Below, one piece after another: positions 1-6,847 of a stretch of 11,896 nucleotides of DNA. The number at the start of each line of letters is the position of its first letter. Within the stretch, counting starts at the first letter, position 1. Origin of the DNA: Clostridiales bacterium (GTDB lineage Bacteria; Bacillota; Clostridia; Oscillospirales; Acutalibacteraceae); the NCBI GenBank assembly GCA_021202245.1, contig JAJQDK010000138.1, positions 1 through 11,896 on the forward strand. Direction: 5' to 3'. The translations under genes were made by a program, and so were the position numbers. The notes beneath the pieces were generated by a model that was not told the DNA's origin, made no database searches, and saw nothing but the letters and a program-made list of their open reading frames with translations.

Positions 1-836
1 TAGTCGTTTACCAGGCTGTCATAGTTGTCATAGCCGGCTGAGCCAAGCTCTCTGTTCCATTCAAGCGTGCCGTCGGATAATTCTCTGACATCATCCGCAT
101 AAACTACAACATAAACTTCATTGGTGCCGTCGTCTTCGTAGCCCTCATTTTTGTTAATGACATATTTATATATTTGCATATATCTGTTGTATTCGGTGTT
201 GCCGTATTCATCCTCGTAGTTTGTTTTTAATGATATTATGTATGAGGATTTCAGCTGCTTTGAAGCAACGGATTTAAAGCTACCTATACGAACATCCATA
301 AACCGTTCGTCCCCTTCGTTTGCCGCAGTTGAGGAGGAAAGCTTGTCGTCAAGCTCGGACTGTAAATCGTCCGTATTAAGTCCGTCAATTGATTTTATGA
401 ATTCCGCCTGATTCGAAACGGTATATGTTTTGCTGCTGCTTGAAAAGGTTATATTGTCCTCACGAGCGGCTGCGGTGTTGTAGCTTGCCGTTACGGTAAA
501 GATATCGCCGTTGCTGTAATATCCGTCATCATCAATGATAAATTCCACATAATCGTTGACAACATCTCCGCAGGAGGTGCTGTCAAGCATCACGTTCAGA
601 AACGGCGAAGCGCCCGTGTAATTTATCTTTAAATTTTCAAACGGATCTATAGCATCCGAAGCGCTTGTTTCGGCAGTGGTTGCAGCCGAGGTGCTTCTGC
701 TCGCAGCCGTCGTACTGCTTGCATTGGTTGATTCTGTTTCACTTTTGTCGGACCCAAACCCGAAAAAGTCAAACGTACATCCCGTTGCAGAAAAGGCAAC
801 AGCCGCAATTAAAGCAAGTGAAATAAATTTTTTCAT
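1..836 (-). CDS. Secreted lipoprotein of unknown function, N-terminal part (runs off the left edge)
   Basis: The reading frame is open from an ATG at 836-834 to the window edge, about 278 codons, with no stop seen, so the C-terminus is missing. The start is supported by AGAGAGG eight bases upstream. The N-terminus is a lipoprotein signal: Lys-Lys, a hydrophobic run, then Ser-Ala-Thr-Gly-Cys, with the lipidated cysteine at residue 20. A Ser/Thr/Ala-rich linker (about residues 28-55) follows, typical of a tether on the outer membrane face. The rest is acidic and rich in Asp, Tyr, Asn and Ser, with alternating patterns that suggest beta structure. I recognise no catalytic motif or named domain. 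It is divergent from a small XRE-type regulator and shares a 141-base intergenic region with it. It could be a solute-binding or surface-anchored protein; the function is unknown. Confidence 0.85.
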   Translation of the reverse strand, partial: MKKFISLALIAAVAFSATGCTFDFFGFGSDKSETESTNASSTTAASRSTSAATTAETSASDAIDPFENLKINYTGASPFLNVMLDSTSCGDVVNDYVEFIIDDDGYYSNGDIFTVTASYNTAAAREDNITFSSSSKTYTVSNQAEFIKSIDGLNTDDLQSELDDKLSSSTAANEGDERFMDVRIGSFKSVASKQLKSSYIISLKTNYEDEYGNTEYNRYMQIYKYVINKNEGYEDDGTNEVYVVVYADDVRELSDGTLEWNRELGSAGYDNYDSLVND

Positions 837-879
837 ATTATGTACCTCTCTTTAAGTGAAGATTGTTTAAATTACTAAC

Positions 880-908
880 ATTATAATACAAATTCCAAAT
901 ATTGTCAA
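880..908 (-). promoter_or_regulatory. Sigma-A promoter for the left-edge lipoprotein gene
   Basis: On the minus strand TTGACA (908-903) and TATAAT (885-880) are separated by exactly 17 bases. Both hexamers match the vegetative consensus in full. The -10 box is about 45 bases upstream of the lipoprotein ATG. A promoter this strong suggests high expression unless a repressor blocks it; the divergent XRE protein is the obvious candidate, which is inference. Confidence 0.85.
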
Positions 909-937
909 TGTAAAATACAAAAATATTGTGTTTTATA

Positions 938-975
938 GTCGATAAATCCAATTATAATAGTAATTGAGGTCGATA
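938..975 (+). promoter_or_regulatory. Promoter and possible operator of the XRE regulator gene
   Basis: TATAAT at 953-958 is a full -10 match, about 20 bases before the ATG at 978. No good -35 is present: TTGTGT at 926-931 would need an over-long 21-base spacer. The heptamer GTCGATA occurs at 938-944 and again at 969-975, 31 bases apart (three helical turns), on either side of the -10 and touching the ribosome site. That layout fits autoregulation by the XRE protein but is only inferred. The leader would be very short. Confidence 0.45.
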
Positions 976-977
976 CT

Positions 978-1295
978 ATGGATTTAAATAATTTAGGAGC
1001 CAATATTAAGAAAATCAGACAAGCCAAAGGTATGACTCAGGAACAGCTTGCCGAGAGGGCGGATATTTCGGTAAATTTTATGAGCTTGATTGAAAACGGA
1101 AAAAATATGAGCGCCGAAACGCTCGTGAAAATCGCAAATTCCCTGGAGGTCAGCGTAGACAACCTGATGTGCGGCGCAACAAAGCCGAGCGGAAATAAAA
1201 TATCCGAGCAGATAATGCAGAGCCTGTATTCTCTTGATGATAACGAAAAGCTGTTCTTTTTGGATATGATAAAGCAATATAAAAACTTAAAATAA
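978..1295 (+). CDS. Small XRE/Cro-C1-family DNA-binding regulator
   Basis: This 105-residue protein is almost entirely a Cro/C1-type helix-turn-helix domain at about residues 6-63. It shows the usual pattern: IKKIRQAKGMTQEQLAERA for helices 1 and 2, DISVNFMSLIENGK for the turn and recognition helix, then ETLVKIANSLEVSVDNLM. The last 35 residues form a short acidic/amphipathic helical tail with no enzyme, metal or ligand-binding motif, so it probably only dimerises. GAGG at 966-969 lies eight bases before the ATG. It is monocistronic, with a terminator directly after the stop. Family members are cytoplasmic repressors, often of their own or a divergent gene; here the divergent lipoprotein with its strong promoter is the likely target, which is inference. 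It is too generic to name. Confidence 0.93.
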   Translation: MDLNNLGANIKKIRQAKGMTQEQLAERADISVNFMSLIENGKNMSAETLVKIANSLEVSVDNLMCGATKPSGNKISEQIMQSLYSLDDNEKLFFLDMIKQYKNLK

Positions 1296-1335
1296 AAACG
1301 GCGGTTTCCGTAGCAGAAATCGTCGTTTTTGTTTT
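1296..1335 (+). terminator. Intrinsic terminator of the XRE regulator gene
   Basis: Immediately after the stop codon, AAACGGCGGTTTC (1296-1308) pairs along all 13 positions, two of them G-U, with GAAATCGTCGTTT (1316-1328) around a seven-base loop. TTGTTTT follows at 1329-1335. Confidence 0.85.
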
Positions 1336-1370
1336 AGTACGGATAAAAGCGTATAACCTATTCGCCAATC

Positions 1371-1404
1371 TTAAGCGAGCTTACATCGGGCTTTGCTCCG
1401 AATT
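1371..1404 (+). repeat. Dispersed intergenic repeat, copy D (degenerate)
   Basis: This copy sits 24 bases beyond the spoVAC stop codon and resembles the reverse complement of copy A. It shares ATC, then GCTTTGC, then CCGA and a T/A-rich end in the same order, and its TTAAGCGAG block matches copy C. It is the weakest of the five copies. The half GGGCTTTGCTC can also pair imperfectly with AAGCAAAAGCCC near 1415-1426 to form a hairpin behind spoVAC, but no T-run follows on either strand, so I do not call a terminator. Confidence 0.4.
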
Positions 1405-1427
1405 AAAAGAAAATCAAGCAAAAGCCC

Positions 1428-1883
1428 CTAAAACAGCGTTATGCCGAACATATGAAGTATCCAGAGTATCGCGCCGTACAAAACCGAGGCGGACACGCCG
1501 TAAACTATGACCGGACCGGCTATGATGAACATTTTTGCGCCGAGCCCCGATATAAAGCCCTCCGCCTTAAACTCGATTGCAGGCGATGAAACGGCATTTG
1601 CAAAGCCCGTAATAGGCACAAGGGTTCCTGCGCCTGCGTGGCGTGCGATTTTGTCGTAAACACCGATTGCGGTCAGCAAAATTCCGAGGAAAATCAGACT
1701 TACGGAGGTGAGCGTTTTGCTGTTGTCCTCTCCGAGCCCCAGAAACAAGAACAGGTTTGTCAGTCCCTGCCCCAAGGTGCAGATTGCTCCGCCGATAAGG
1801 AATGCCTTTGCGCAGTTTTTAAAGCATTTGCTGTTCGGCGACGCCTTTTTTACCATTCGGTTGTATTCTTTGGGTGTAATCAT
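1428..1883 (-). CDS. spoVAC: Stage V sporulation protein AC (SpoVAC)
   Basis: This 151-residue integral membrane protein matches the SpoVAC family in length and pattern. It opens with a charged cytoplasmic segment (PKEYNRMVKKASPNSKCFKN), then hydrophobic segments at about residues 26-48, 60-77 and 117-146, and carries the family-like stretch HAGAGTLVPITGFANAVSSP at about 82-101. In Bacillus, SpoVA proteins sit in the forespore inner membrane and move Ca-dipicolinate into the spore and out at germination; SpoVAC itself has been reported to behave as a mechanosensitive channel. The start has AAAGGAGA nine bases upstream. The gene is alone: its usual partners spoVAD and spoVAEB are not within the window on either side, and both flanks hold copies of a dispersed repeat. 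Sporulation-sigma control is expected, but I could not identify a convincing promoter. Confidence 0.92.
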   Translation of the reverse strand: MITPKEYNRMVKKASPNSKCFKNCAKAFLIGGAICTLGQGLTNLFLFLGLGEDNSKTLTSVSLIFLGILLTAIGVYDKIARHAGAGTLVPITGFANAVSSPAIEFKAEGFISGLGAKMFIIAGPVIVYGVSASVLYGAILWILHMFGITLF

Positions 1884-1900
1884 ATAATTATCTCCTTTTT

Positions 1901-1947
1901 AATCGGGGCAAAGCAGATTTGCCTTGTTTTATCTCGCTCAGCGGCTT
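1901..1947 (+). repeat. Dispersed intergenic repeat, copy A
   Basis: About 47 bases that match copy B (6848-6893) at roughly 40 of 47 aligned positions, including the unbroken 16-mer AAGCAGATTTGCCTTG. It ends within 10 bases of the spoVAC ribosome site on the minus strand, so it would lie in the spoVAC leader if transcription begins further upstream. Confidence 0.75.
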
Positions 1948-1957
1948 TCTGTGATTG

Positions 1958-1973
1958 TATGACATTTGTCATA
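1958..1973. promoter_or_regulatory. Perfect 7-2-7 inverted repeat, possible operator
   Basis: TATGACATTTGTCATA is a perfect palindrome of seven-base arms around TT, lying between the divergent spoVAC and cysteine desulfurase genes. Size and symmetry fit a dimeric regulator site, but I do not recognise the factor. It is about 65 bases upstream of the desulfurase -10 box, so action on spoVAC is equally possible. Confidence 0.35.
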
Positions 1974-2015
1974 GGTTATTGTTTGCCGAAATTTGAGAAT
2001 TATGTTAAAAAGCCC

Positions 2016-2044
2016 TTTATTTTTTTGTTAGTATGTTGTATAAT
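2016..2044 (+). promoter_or_regulatory. Candidate promoter of the desulfurase-thiI-sortase operon
   Basis: TATAAT at 2039-2044 is a full -10 match, 46 bases before the TTG start. The hexamer 17 bases upstream is TTTATT (2016-2021), a weak -35 in a T-rich tract. It is the only reasonable vegetative promoter seen before the operon. Confidence 0.5.
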
Positions 2045-2090
2045 AATATATGTATATTTACGACTGCTTGAATACGGAGGGAAGAGAATT

Positions 2091-3218
2091 TTGGAGCATT
2101 ATCTTGACAACAGCGCAACTACTAAGGTTTCGGAGAATGCCGCAAAAAAGGCATTTGAGATAATGACTCAAAATTACGGCAACCCCTCTTCACTGCATCT
2201 GAAGGGCTTGCAGGCTGAAAAGGAGCTTGAGGCGGCCCGCAGGTCAGTGGCAAGGGCGCTCAAAGCCGAAAGTGAGGAAATTTTCTTTACAAGCGGCGGC
2301 ACCGAAGCCAACAATACCGCTCTTTTCGGCACGGCGCAGGCAAAAAAGCGCCGCGGCAAAAGGCTGGTTATTTCTTCTGTTGAACACAGCAGTATTACGG
2401 AGGCAGCCAAAAGGCTTGAAAGCGACGGCTGGGAGGTTGTTCGTGTTGCTCCTCAGAATGATGGCATAATACACACAGAGGATGTGGTTAATCGGATAAC
2501 CCCAGATACGATTATGGTTTCCGTGATGAGCGTAAATAATGAAACGGGCGCTGTTATGCCCGTGAGTGAAATTTTTTCGGCGGTAAAGGCGAAAAATAAG
2601 GATATAATATGCCACACCGACGCTGTTCAGGCGTTCGGCAAGACGGAGATAAATTCCAAAAGGCTCAAAGCGGACTTAATCAGCGTGAGCGCTCACAAGG
2701 TTCACGCTCCTAAGGGATGCGGAGCGCTTTATATTAAAAAAGGAGTCAGACTTGTTCCCTGTCAATACGGAGGAGAGCAGGAGAGAAAATTCCGCCCCGG
2801 CACCGAGGCGCTTCCTCTGATTGCAGCATTCGGCGCTGCGTGCGATGAGTTTGACATTGAAGCTAACCGCAAAAAGATAGATGAGCTTAATGAATACGCA
2901 AAGAGCAAGCTGCTAAAAATTGACGGCGTAAGCCTTAATTCTCCGCAGAACGCCCTGCCGTATGTTTTGAATATTTCGGCAGGCAGGGTCAGGAGTGAAA
3001 CTATGCTTCATTTTCTGGAAGAGCTTGAGGTGTATGTTTCCTCGGGCAGCGCCTGCGCAAAGGGCAAGCCGAGCCATGTGCTTGAGGCGATAAAAATCGA
3101 CAGAAGCCGTGCGGACAGCGCAATCAGAATCAGCTTTTCAAAATACAACGAAAGGTCCGATGTTGACGCCCTGTGCAGCGGAATTGAGCTGGGACTCAAA
3201 ACGCTTGCGCACAGATAA
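2091..3218 (+). CDS. Cysteine desulfurase, NifS/IscS family (NifZ-like, paired with ThiI)
   Basis: A PLP enzyme that takes sulfur from L-cysteine as a protein-bound persulfide, leaving alanine. The reading frame extends upstream without homology; I place the start at TTG 2091 because GGAGGG (2076-2081) is nine bases ahead and translation then begins with the family's typical YLDNSATT. This gives 375 residues, normal for the family. Visible landmarks are NYGNPSS near residue 26, TSGGTEANN in the cofactor pocket, His99 in SVEHSS, Asn-Glu-Thr-Gly in VNNETGA, the PLP lysine Lys203 in SAHKVHAPKG, and the catalytic Cys322 in SSGSACAKG. It lies 18 bases upstream of thiI. In Bacillus subtilis the desulfurase next to thiI (NifZ) feeds sulfur to ThiI, so the same role is likely here. 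A general Fe-S cluster role cannot be excluded. Confidence 0.95.
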   Translation: MEHYLDNSATTKVSENAAKKAFEIMTQNYGNPSSLHLKGLQAEKELEAARRSVARALKAESEEIFFTSGGTEANNTALFGTAQAKKRRGKRLVISSVEHSSITEAAKRLESDGWEVVRVAPQNDGIIHTEDVVNRITPDTIMVSVMSVNNETGAVMPVSEIFSAVKAKNKDIICHTDAVQAFGKTEINSKRLKADLISVSAHKVHAPKGCGALYIKKGVRLVPCQYGGEQERKFRPGTEALPLIAAFGAACDEFDIEANRKKIDELNEYAKSKLLKIDGVSLNSPQNALPYVLNISAGRVRSETMLHFLEELEVYVSSGSACAKGKPSHVLEAIKIDRSRADSAIRISFSKYNERSDVDALCSGIELGLKTLAHR

Positions 3219-3236
3219 CACGAAGGATTGGAATAA

Positions 3237-4418
3237 ATGAAAGAAATTATACTGCTCAAGGACGGCGAGATTGTATTAAAAGGTCTTAACCGCCGAAGCT
3301 TTGAGGACGTACTGAAAAAGAATATTAAAAATTCGCTTGCGGATTTGGGAAAATTTGAAATTTCATCGGCTCAGTCCACAATTTACGTAAAACCGATGTC
3401 GGAGGAGATTGACCTTGACGAGGCCTGCGGCAGAATTTCAAGGGTGTTCGGAATTGTGTCGTATTCAAGGGCGGCAATGTGCGATGAAAAGACTCTCAAT
3501 TCCGTGCTTGCTACCGCTCCGGTGTACCTTGAAAGGGAGCTTAGAGCGGCAAAAACCTTTAAGGTGGAGGCCAAGCGGAGCGATAAAAAATTTCCGTATA
3601 AATCCCCGGAAATCTGTCGGGAGGCAGGGGGAGCGATACTTTCAAAATTTCCGCATTTAAAGGTGGACGTTCACAACCCCGATATTACCGTAAATGTGGA
3701 AATACGTGATTTCGGCGCCTATATCCACGGCGACCCCCAAAAGGGCGCCGGCGGTATTCCCGTGGGAACGGGAGGCAGAGCAGCAATTCTGATAAGCGGA
3801 GGAATTGACTCCCCCGTTGCGGCGTATATGATGGCAAAGAGGGGAATTAAGCTTACCGCAGTTCATTTTGCAAGTCCGCCGTACACGAGCAGACGAGCCG
3901 AGGATAAGGTTGTAAGGCTGCTGCAGAAGGTCAGCAGATATGCCGGAAGAATGACGATGTATACGGTTCCCTTTACCAAGATTCAGGAAAAAATCAAAAG
4001 CGACTGTCCAGAGGAGCTGTTCACAATTATAATGCGCAGGCTGATGATGGAAATATCTCAGCGAATAGCAAGGCAGAATGATTGCTCGGCGCTGATTACG
4101 GGCGAGAGCCTGGGACAGGTTGCAAGTCAGACAATAGGCGCTCTCGAATGTACCGACGAGGCAGCCGATATGCTTGTATTCAGACCGCTGATAGGTATGG
4201 ATAAGCAGGAGATTATAGATATTTCATATAAGATTGATACCTACGATATTTCAATAGAACCGTATGAGGACTGCTGCACGGTGTTTACTCCCAAGCATCC
4301 CCGTACAAGGCCGATACTGAAATATGTTAAGGAAGCCCAGGAAAGGGCGGGGTTTGACGAGCTTGTTGAAGAAGCCGTTCAAAACCTTAAGGTAACATAT
4401 ATTTCGGCACAAGACTGA
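3237..4418 (+). CDS. thiI: tRNA 4-thiouridine synthase ThiI (rhodanese-less form)
   Basis: ThiI adenylates uridine 8 of tRNA and replaces its oxygen with sulfur passed from a cysteine desulfurase; in some bacteria it also helps build the thiamine thiazole. The 393 residues show an N-terminal ferredoxin-like and THUMP region (about 1-165), then the PP-loop SGGIDS at residues 187-192, followed by PVAAYMMAKRG. The segment EDCCTVFTPKHP carries Cys346-Cys347, where the family's catalytic cysteine lies. The C-terminal rhodanese domain found in E. coli ThiI is absent, as is usual in Firmicutes, so the neighbouring desulfurase must work with Cys346/347 directly. GAAGGA precedes the ATG. The gap to the next gene is 10 bases, so translation of the sortase is probably linked. 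Confidence 0.96.
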   Translation: MKEIILLKDGEIVLKGLNRRSFEDVLKKNIKNSLADLGKFEISSAQSTIYVKPMSEEIDLDEACGRISRVFGIVSYSRAAMCDEKTLNSVLATAPVYLERELRAAKTFKVEAKRSDKKFPYKSPEICREAGGAILSKFPHLKVDVHNPDITVNVEIRDFGAYIHGDPQKGAGGIPVGTGGRAAILISGGIDSPVAAYMMAKRGIKLTAVHFASPPYTSRRAEDKVVRLLQKVSRYAGRMTMYTVPFTKIQEKIKSDCPEELFTIIMRRLMMEISQRIARQNDCSALITGESLGQVASQTIGALECTDEAADMLVFRPLIGMDKQEIIDISYKIDTYDISIEPYEDCCTVFTPKHPRTRPILKYVKEAQERAGFDELVEEAVQNLKVTYISAQD

Positions 4419-4428
4419 CACGAGAGGA

Positions 4429-6402
4429 ATGATAACTAACGTGGACATTCAAGTTTTATCCGTGAAAAACAAGAGCTTAAATATTGCTCAGCGCAGAGAT
4501 GAAATTGCTCAGACACTGGGTAAATACGGATTTTCGCTGACTGATGTGAACAAAACTGCGCTCAGCTCAAAGGCTTTAAAACAGCTTTTGAATAAAAGCG
4601 CAGGCTCACAGCAAAAGCCCGACACGGTGATTATAGCCGAGGCGCTTACCACCACAGACAGCAAGTCGTTCAGAAAGAGCTTTGCCGAGGTCGTCGCCTC
4701 TGCTCAGCGTGCGGAAAACGATCCTACTCCGAAAAAATACTGGAAAAACAGGAACGCCGCCTTTAAACAGGCAAAAAAGGACGGAGCTTCCGAGAAGGAG
4801 CTTTCGGAGCTTGAGGACGAGTACCGCCTGTACAGAAGAAAATCAAAGATTTTTAATCTGGGTGACTTCGGCAATTCATACAAGGGCTACTGCTTTATGT
4901 ACAAGGGCATGAGGGTTGCCGTTCTGCCCAAGTCCGGACTTACCGACGCTGACTTGACCGACGAGCTGGCGCTTGCGGCGGTGCGCACCGAGGAGGTCTT
5001 TGAAAATTCCGCAGAGGATTATCCCGACGGCTTCAGCACGGTTGAATATGTTCCCGAAAAAACGGGCTTTGTCAACCGTTTTATCCCGATTAAGGGCGAC
5101 AGCAAAAAAGAGGTTGCCCGCAAATGCGTTGTAATATTTTCGTTTTTGGTGTTTCTGGCAGCGCTGGCACTGCTGTTTTACAATATGGTGTATTTAAGCC
5201 TGAAAAATGCCGAGCTTAACGGCGAAATTCAGACAATAGCACACGGCACCGACGACGGAGGCGATCAAAGCCCAGATGTGGACGATGAGATAGATTGGGA
5301 TAAGCTGAAGGCTATAAATGAAGAAATTGTCGGCTGGATTCAGATTAACGACACGCAGATTGACTATCCTGTTTTGTGGCACCAAGCCGACAGCAGCACA
5401 AGTCAGTATTATCTTACGCATAACTATAAGGGCAACTACGATGCCTACGGCAGCATCTTCCTTGACTACCGCTGTACCGAGGGCACCAACAGCAAGAATA
5501 TTGTAATTCACGGTCATCATATGAACGACGGTTCAATGTTCGGTGATTTGATGAATTACGGCGGCACAACGGGAAATCTTGATTTTTATCAGGAATCGCC
5601 TACCATTGAGTTTGATACTCCGGAAGGCAACGCCGATTATAAAATAATTTCGGTGTTCAAAACCAATACGCTCTCAAGCCAGGGCGAATTCTTTAACTAT
5701 ATGGTGGGCAATTTTAACAGTGATCAGGACTTTATGGACTATGTGTACAACGTGCGCATACGTTCGCTGATTAACTGCCCCGTTGACGTGAACGAGGACG
5801 ACGAGCTGATAACGCTTTCGACCTGTTCGTATGAATTTACCAACTTCAGAACCGTTATTGTTGCACGCAAGGTAAGGGACGGAGAGTCATCCAAGGTCAA
5901 TGTTTCGGACGCTTCTCTCAACAAAAACGCAGTGTGGCCCAATGTCTATTATTCCGCATACGGCGGAACAAGGCCCACCGTAACGGATTTCTGCACCGCC
6001 TATGAGGACGGAGAGATTGACTGGTACGACGGAGATTACGAGGAATTTGAAGAAAATATTGAGGAAACAACCTCGGCAAGCTCTTCAACAGGCAGCTCGG
6101 GCGGGAGCAGCTCCTCATCGGGAAGCTCAAGCAAGAGCAGCTCGAGCAAAGCCTCGTCAAATCAGGCGACGGTGCAGACAAAGGTTTACTATACCGTCAC
6201 CTTTATAAACTACGACGGCAGCACGATAAGCACCCAAAAGGTGGAAGCGGGCAAGGCGGCTACGGCTCCTGAGGACCCGACAAAGCCGAGTGATGAATAT
6301 TATGATTATGTCTTTAAGGGGTGGGGGCTTGATTTCAGCAACGTAACATGCAGTATGACGATAGCTCCCGAGTTTGAAGGGGTGCTTAAAACCGATTCTT
6401 AG
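4429..6402 (+). CDS. Class B-type sortase with cytoplasmic MoCF-like N-terminal region and extracellular repeat tail
   Basis: A 657-residue protein, over twice the usual sortase length. Residues 1-232 are predicted cytoplasmic; their pattern (about 5-95 and 145-195, including KPDTVIIAEAL and GYCFMYKGMRVAVLP, split by a charged insert) resembles a divergent molybdopterin-binding domain and the protein encoded just downstream. One membrane helix spans about 233-256. The sortase domain, about 290-495, has His363 in IHGHHMNDGSMFGDL, Cys466 in TLSTC and Arg474 in NFRTVIVAR, matching the class B transpeptidase triad. A Ser/Gly-rich linker (about 549-580) leads to a tail at 585-657 (YTVTFINYDG to FKGWG) resembling the Listeria-Bacteroides (Flg_new/InlB B) repeat. 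No LPXTG-type substrate is in the window. GAGAGGA abuts the ATG at 4429, so GTG 4441, 13 bases from it, may be the real start; both frames agree. The link to tRNA thiolation genes is unexplained. Confidence 0.88.
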   Translation: MITNVDIQVLSVKNKSLNIAQRRDEIAQTLGKYGFSLTDVNKTALSSKALKQLLNKSAGSQQKPDTVIIAEALTTTDSKSFRKSFAEVVASAQRAENDPTPKKYWKNRNAAFKQAKKDGASEKELSELEDEYRLYRRKSKIFNLGDFGNSYKGYCFMYKGMRVAVLPKSGLTDADLTDELALAAVRTEEVFENSAEDYPDGFSTVEYVPEKTGFVNRFIPIKGDSKKEVARKCVVIFSFLVFLAALALLFYNMVYLSLKNAELNGEIQTIAHGTDDGGDQSPDVDDEIDWDKLKAINEEIVGWIQINDTQIDYPVLWHQADSSTSQYYLTHNYKGNYDAYGSIFLDYRCTEGTNSKNIVIHGHHMNDGSMFGDLMNYGGTTGNLDFYQESPTIEFDTPEGNADYKIISVFKTNTLSSQGEFFNYMVGNFNSDQDFMDYVYNVRIRSLINCPVDVNEDDELITLSTCSYEFTNFRTVIVARKVRDGESSKVNVSDASLNKNAVWPNVYYSAYGGTRPTVTDFCTAYEDGEIDWYDGDYEEFEENIEETTSASSSTGSSGGSSSSSGSSSKSSSSKASSNQATVQTKVYYTVTFINYDGSTISTQKVEAGKAATAPEDPTKPSDEYYDYVFKGWGLDFSNVTCSMTIAPEFEGVLKTDS

Positions 6403-6421
6403 GGCTGATAGGGGGATAACA

Positions 6422-6835
6422 GTGAACTGTAGGCTTGTGTTTTACGCCGCTCGCAAAACGTCATTTTGTGAGCGTGCGGTGCAAAAGAGCTTTTCTGAGC
6501 TTAATCTCACGCTGTCGGGCACTGCGTTTGCAACCGACAGTATTCGGCTCGGCAGTCTGCTTATTGATGATTTCAGGGAATGTGACGTGGTTTTTGTAAT
6601 CGGTGGGCTCAGTCTCGGCGGTGTAAACGGCACAAAGACAATTTTTTCAAGGGCGCTTGCCGATTCGGGAACGGATGAGTATCGAAAGCTGAATAACGAC
6701 GTCGGCGACGACGGATATGTTTTTTGTGCGGGCAGGCAGATTTTGGTGCTGCTGCCCGACGAGCCCGAACAGATTGAAGCCATTGTTCGGGGACCGCTTG
6801 CAGGATACATTAAAGGAAAGCTTGCAAGAGTATGA
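6422..6835 (+). CDS. Small divergent MoCF/CinA-like domain protein
   Basis: I start this at GTG 6422 because AGGGGG (6410-6415) lies six bases ahead; in-frame codons further upstream overlap the sortase gene and lack a ribosome site. The result is 137 residues, 19 bases after the sortase stop. The pattern follows the molybdopterin-binding (MoCF_BD) fold of CinA/MoeA/MogA: a helix after the first strand (SFCERAVQKSFSELNLTL), DFRECDVVFVIGGLSLGG where the family has its D-V-hydrophobic-GG loop, a threonine helix (GTKTIFSRALA), and GRQILVLLPDEPEQIEAIV where the family has its LPG-P-E segment. The usual leading GDE motif is missing and LPG has become LPD, so cofactor binding is doubtful. It resembles the N-terminal region of the upstream sortase, suggesting a partner or paralogue. 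Assignment rests on pattern, not a search. Confidence 0.65.
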   Translation: MNCRLVFYAARKTSFCERAVQKSFSELNLTLSGTAFATDSIRLGSLLIDDFRECDVVFVIGGLSLGGVNGTKTIFSRALADSGTDEYRKLNNDVGDDGYVFCAGRQILVLLPDEPEQIEAIVRGPLAGYIKGKLARV

Positions 6836-6847
6836 GCGGAGCGTTTA

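Noticed and set aside
1383..1427. Intrinsic terminator behind spoVAC
   Set aside because: GGGCTTTTGCT and AGCAAAGCCC can pair with a bulge, but the loop is about 17 bases and no T-run follows on the minus strand.
1950..1975. Sigma-G/sigma-F type promoter for spoVAC (minus-strand CATACAA)
   Set aside because: Only the -10-like part partly matches, and no acceptable -35 lies at 17-18 bases.
1638..2090. Long N-terminal extension of the cysteine desulfurase from an ATG at 1638
   Set aside because: The frame is open but overlaps spoVAC in antisense, has no family similarity, and the TTG at 2091 has GGAGGG at proper spacing directly before YLDNSATT.
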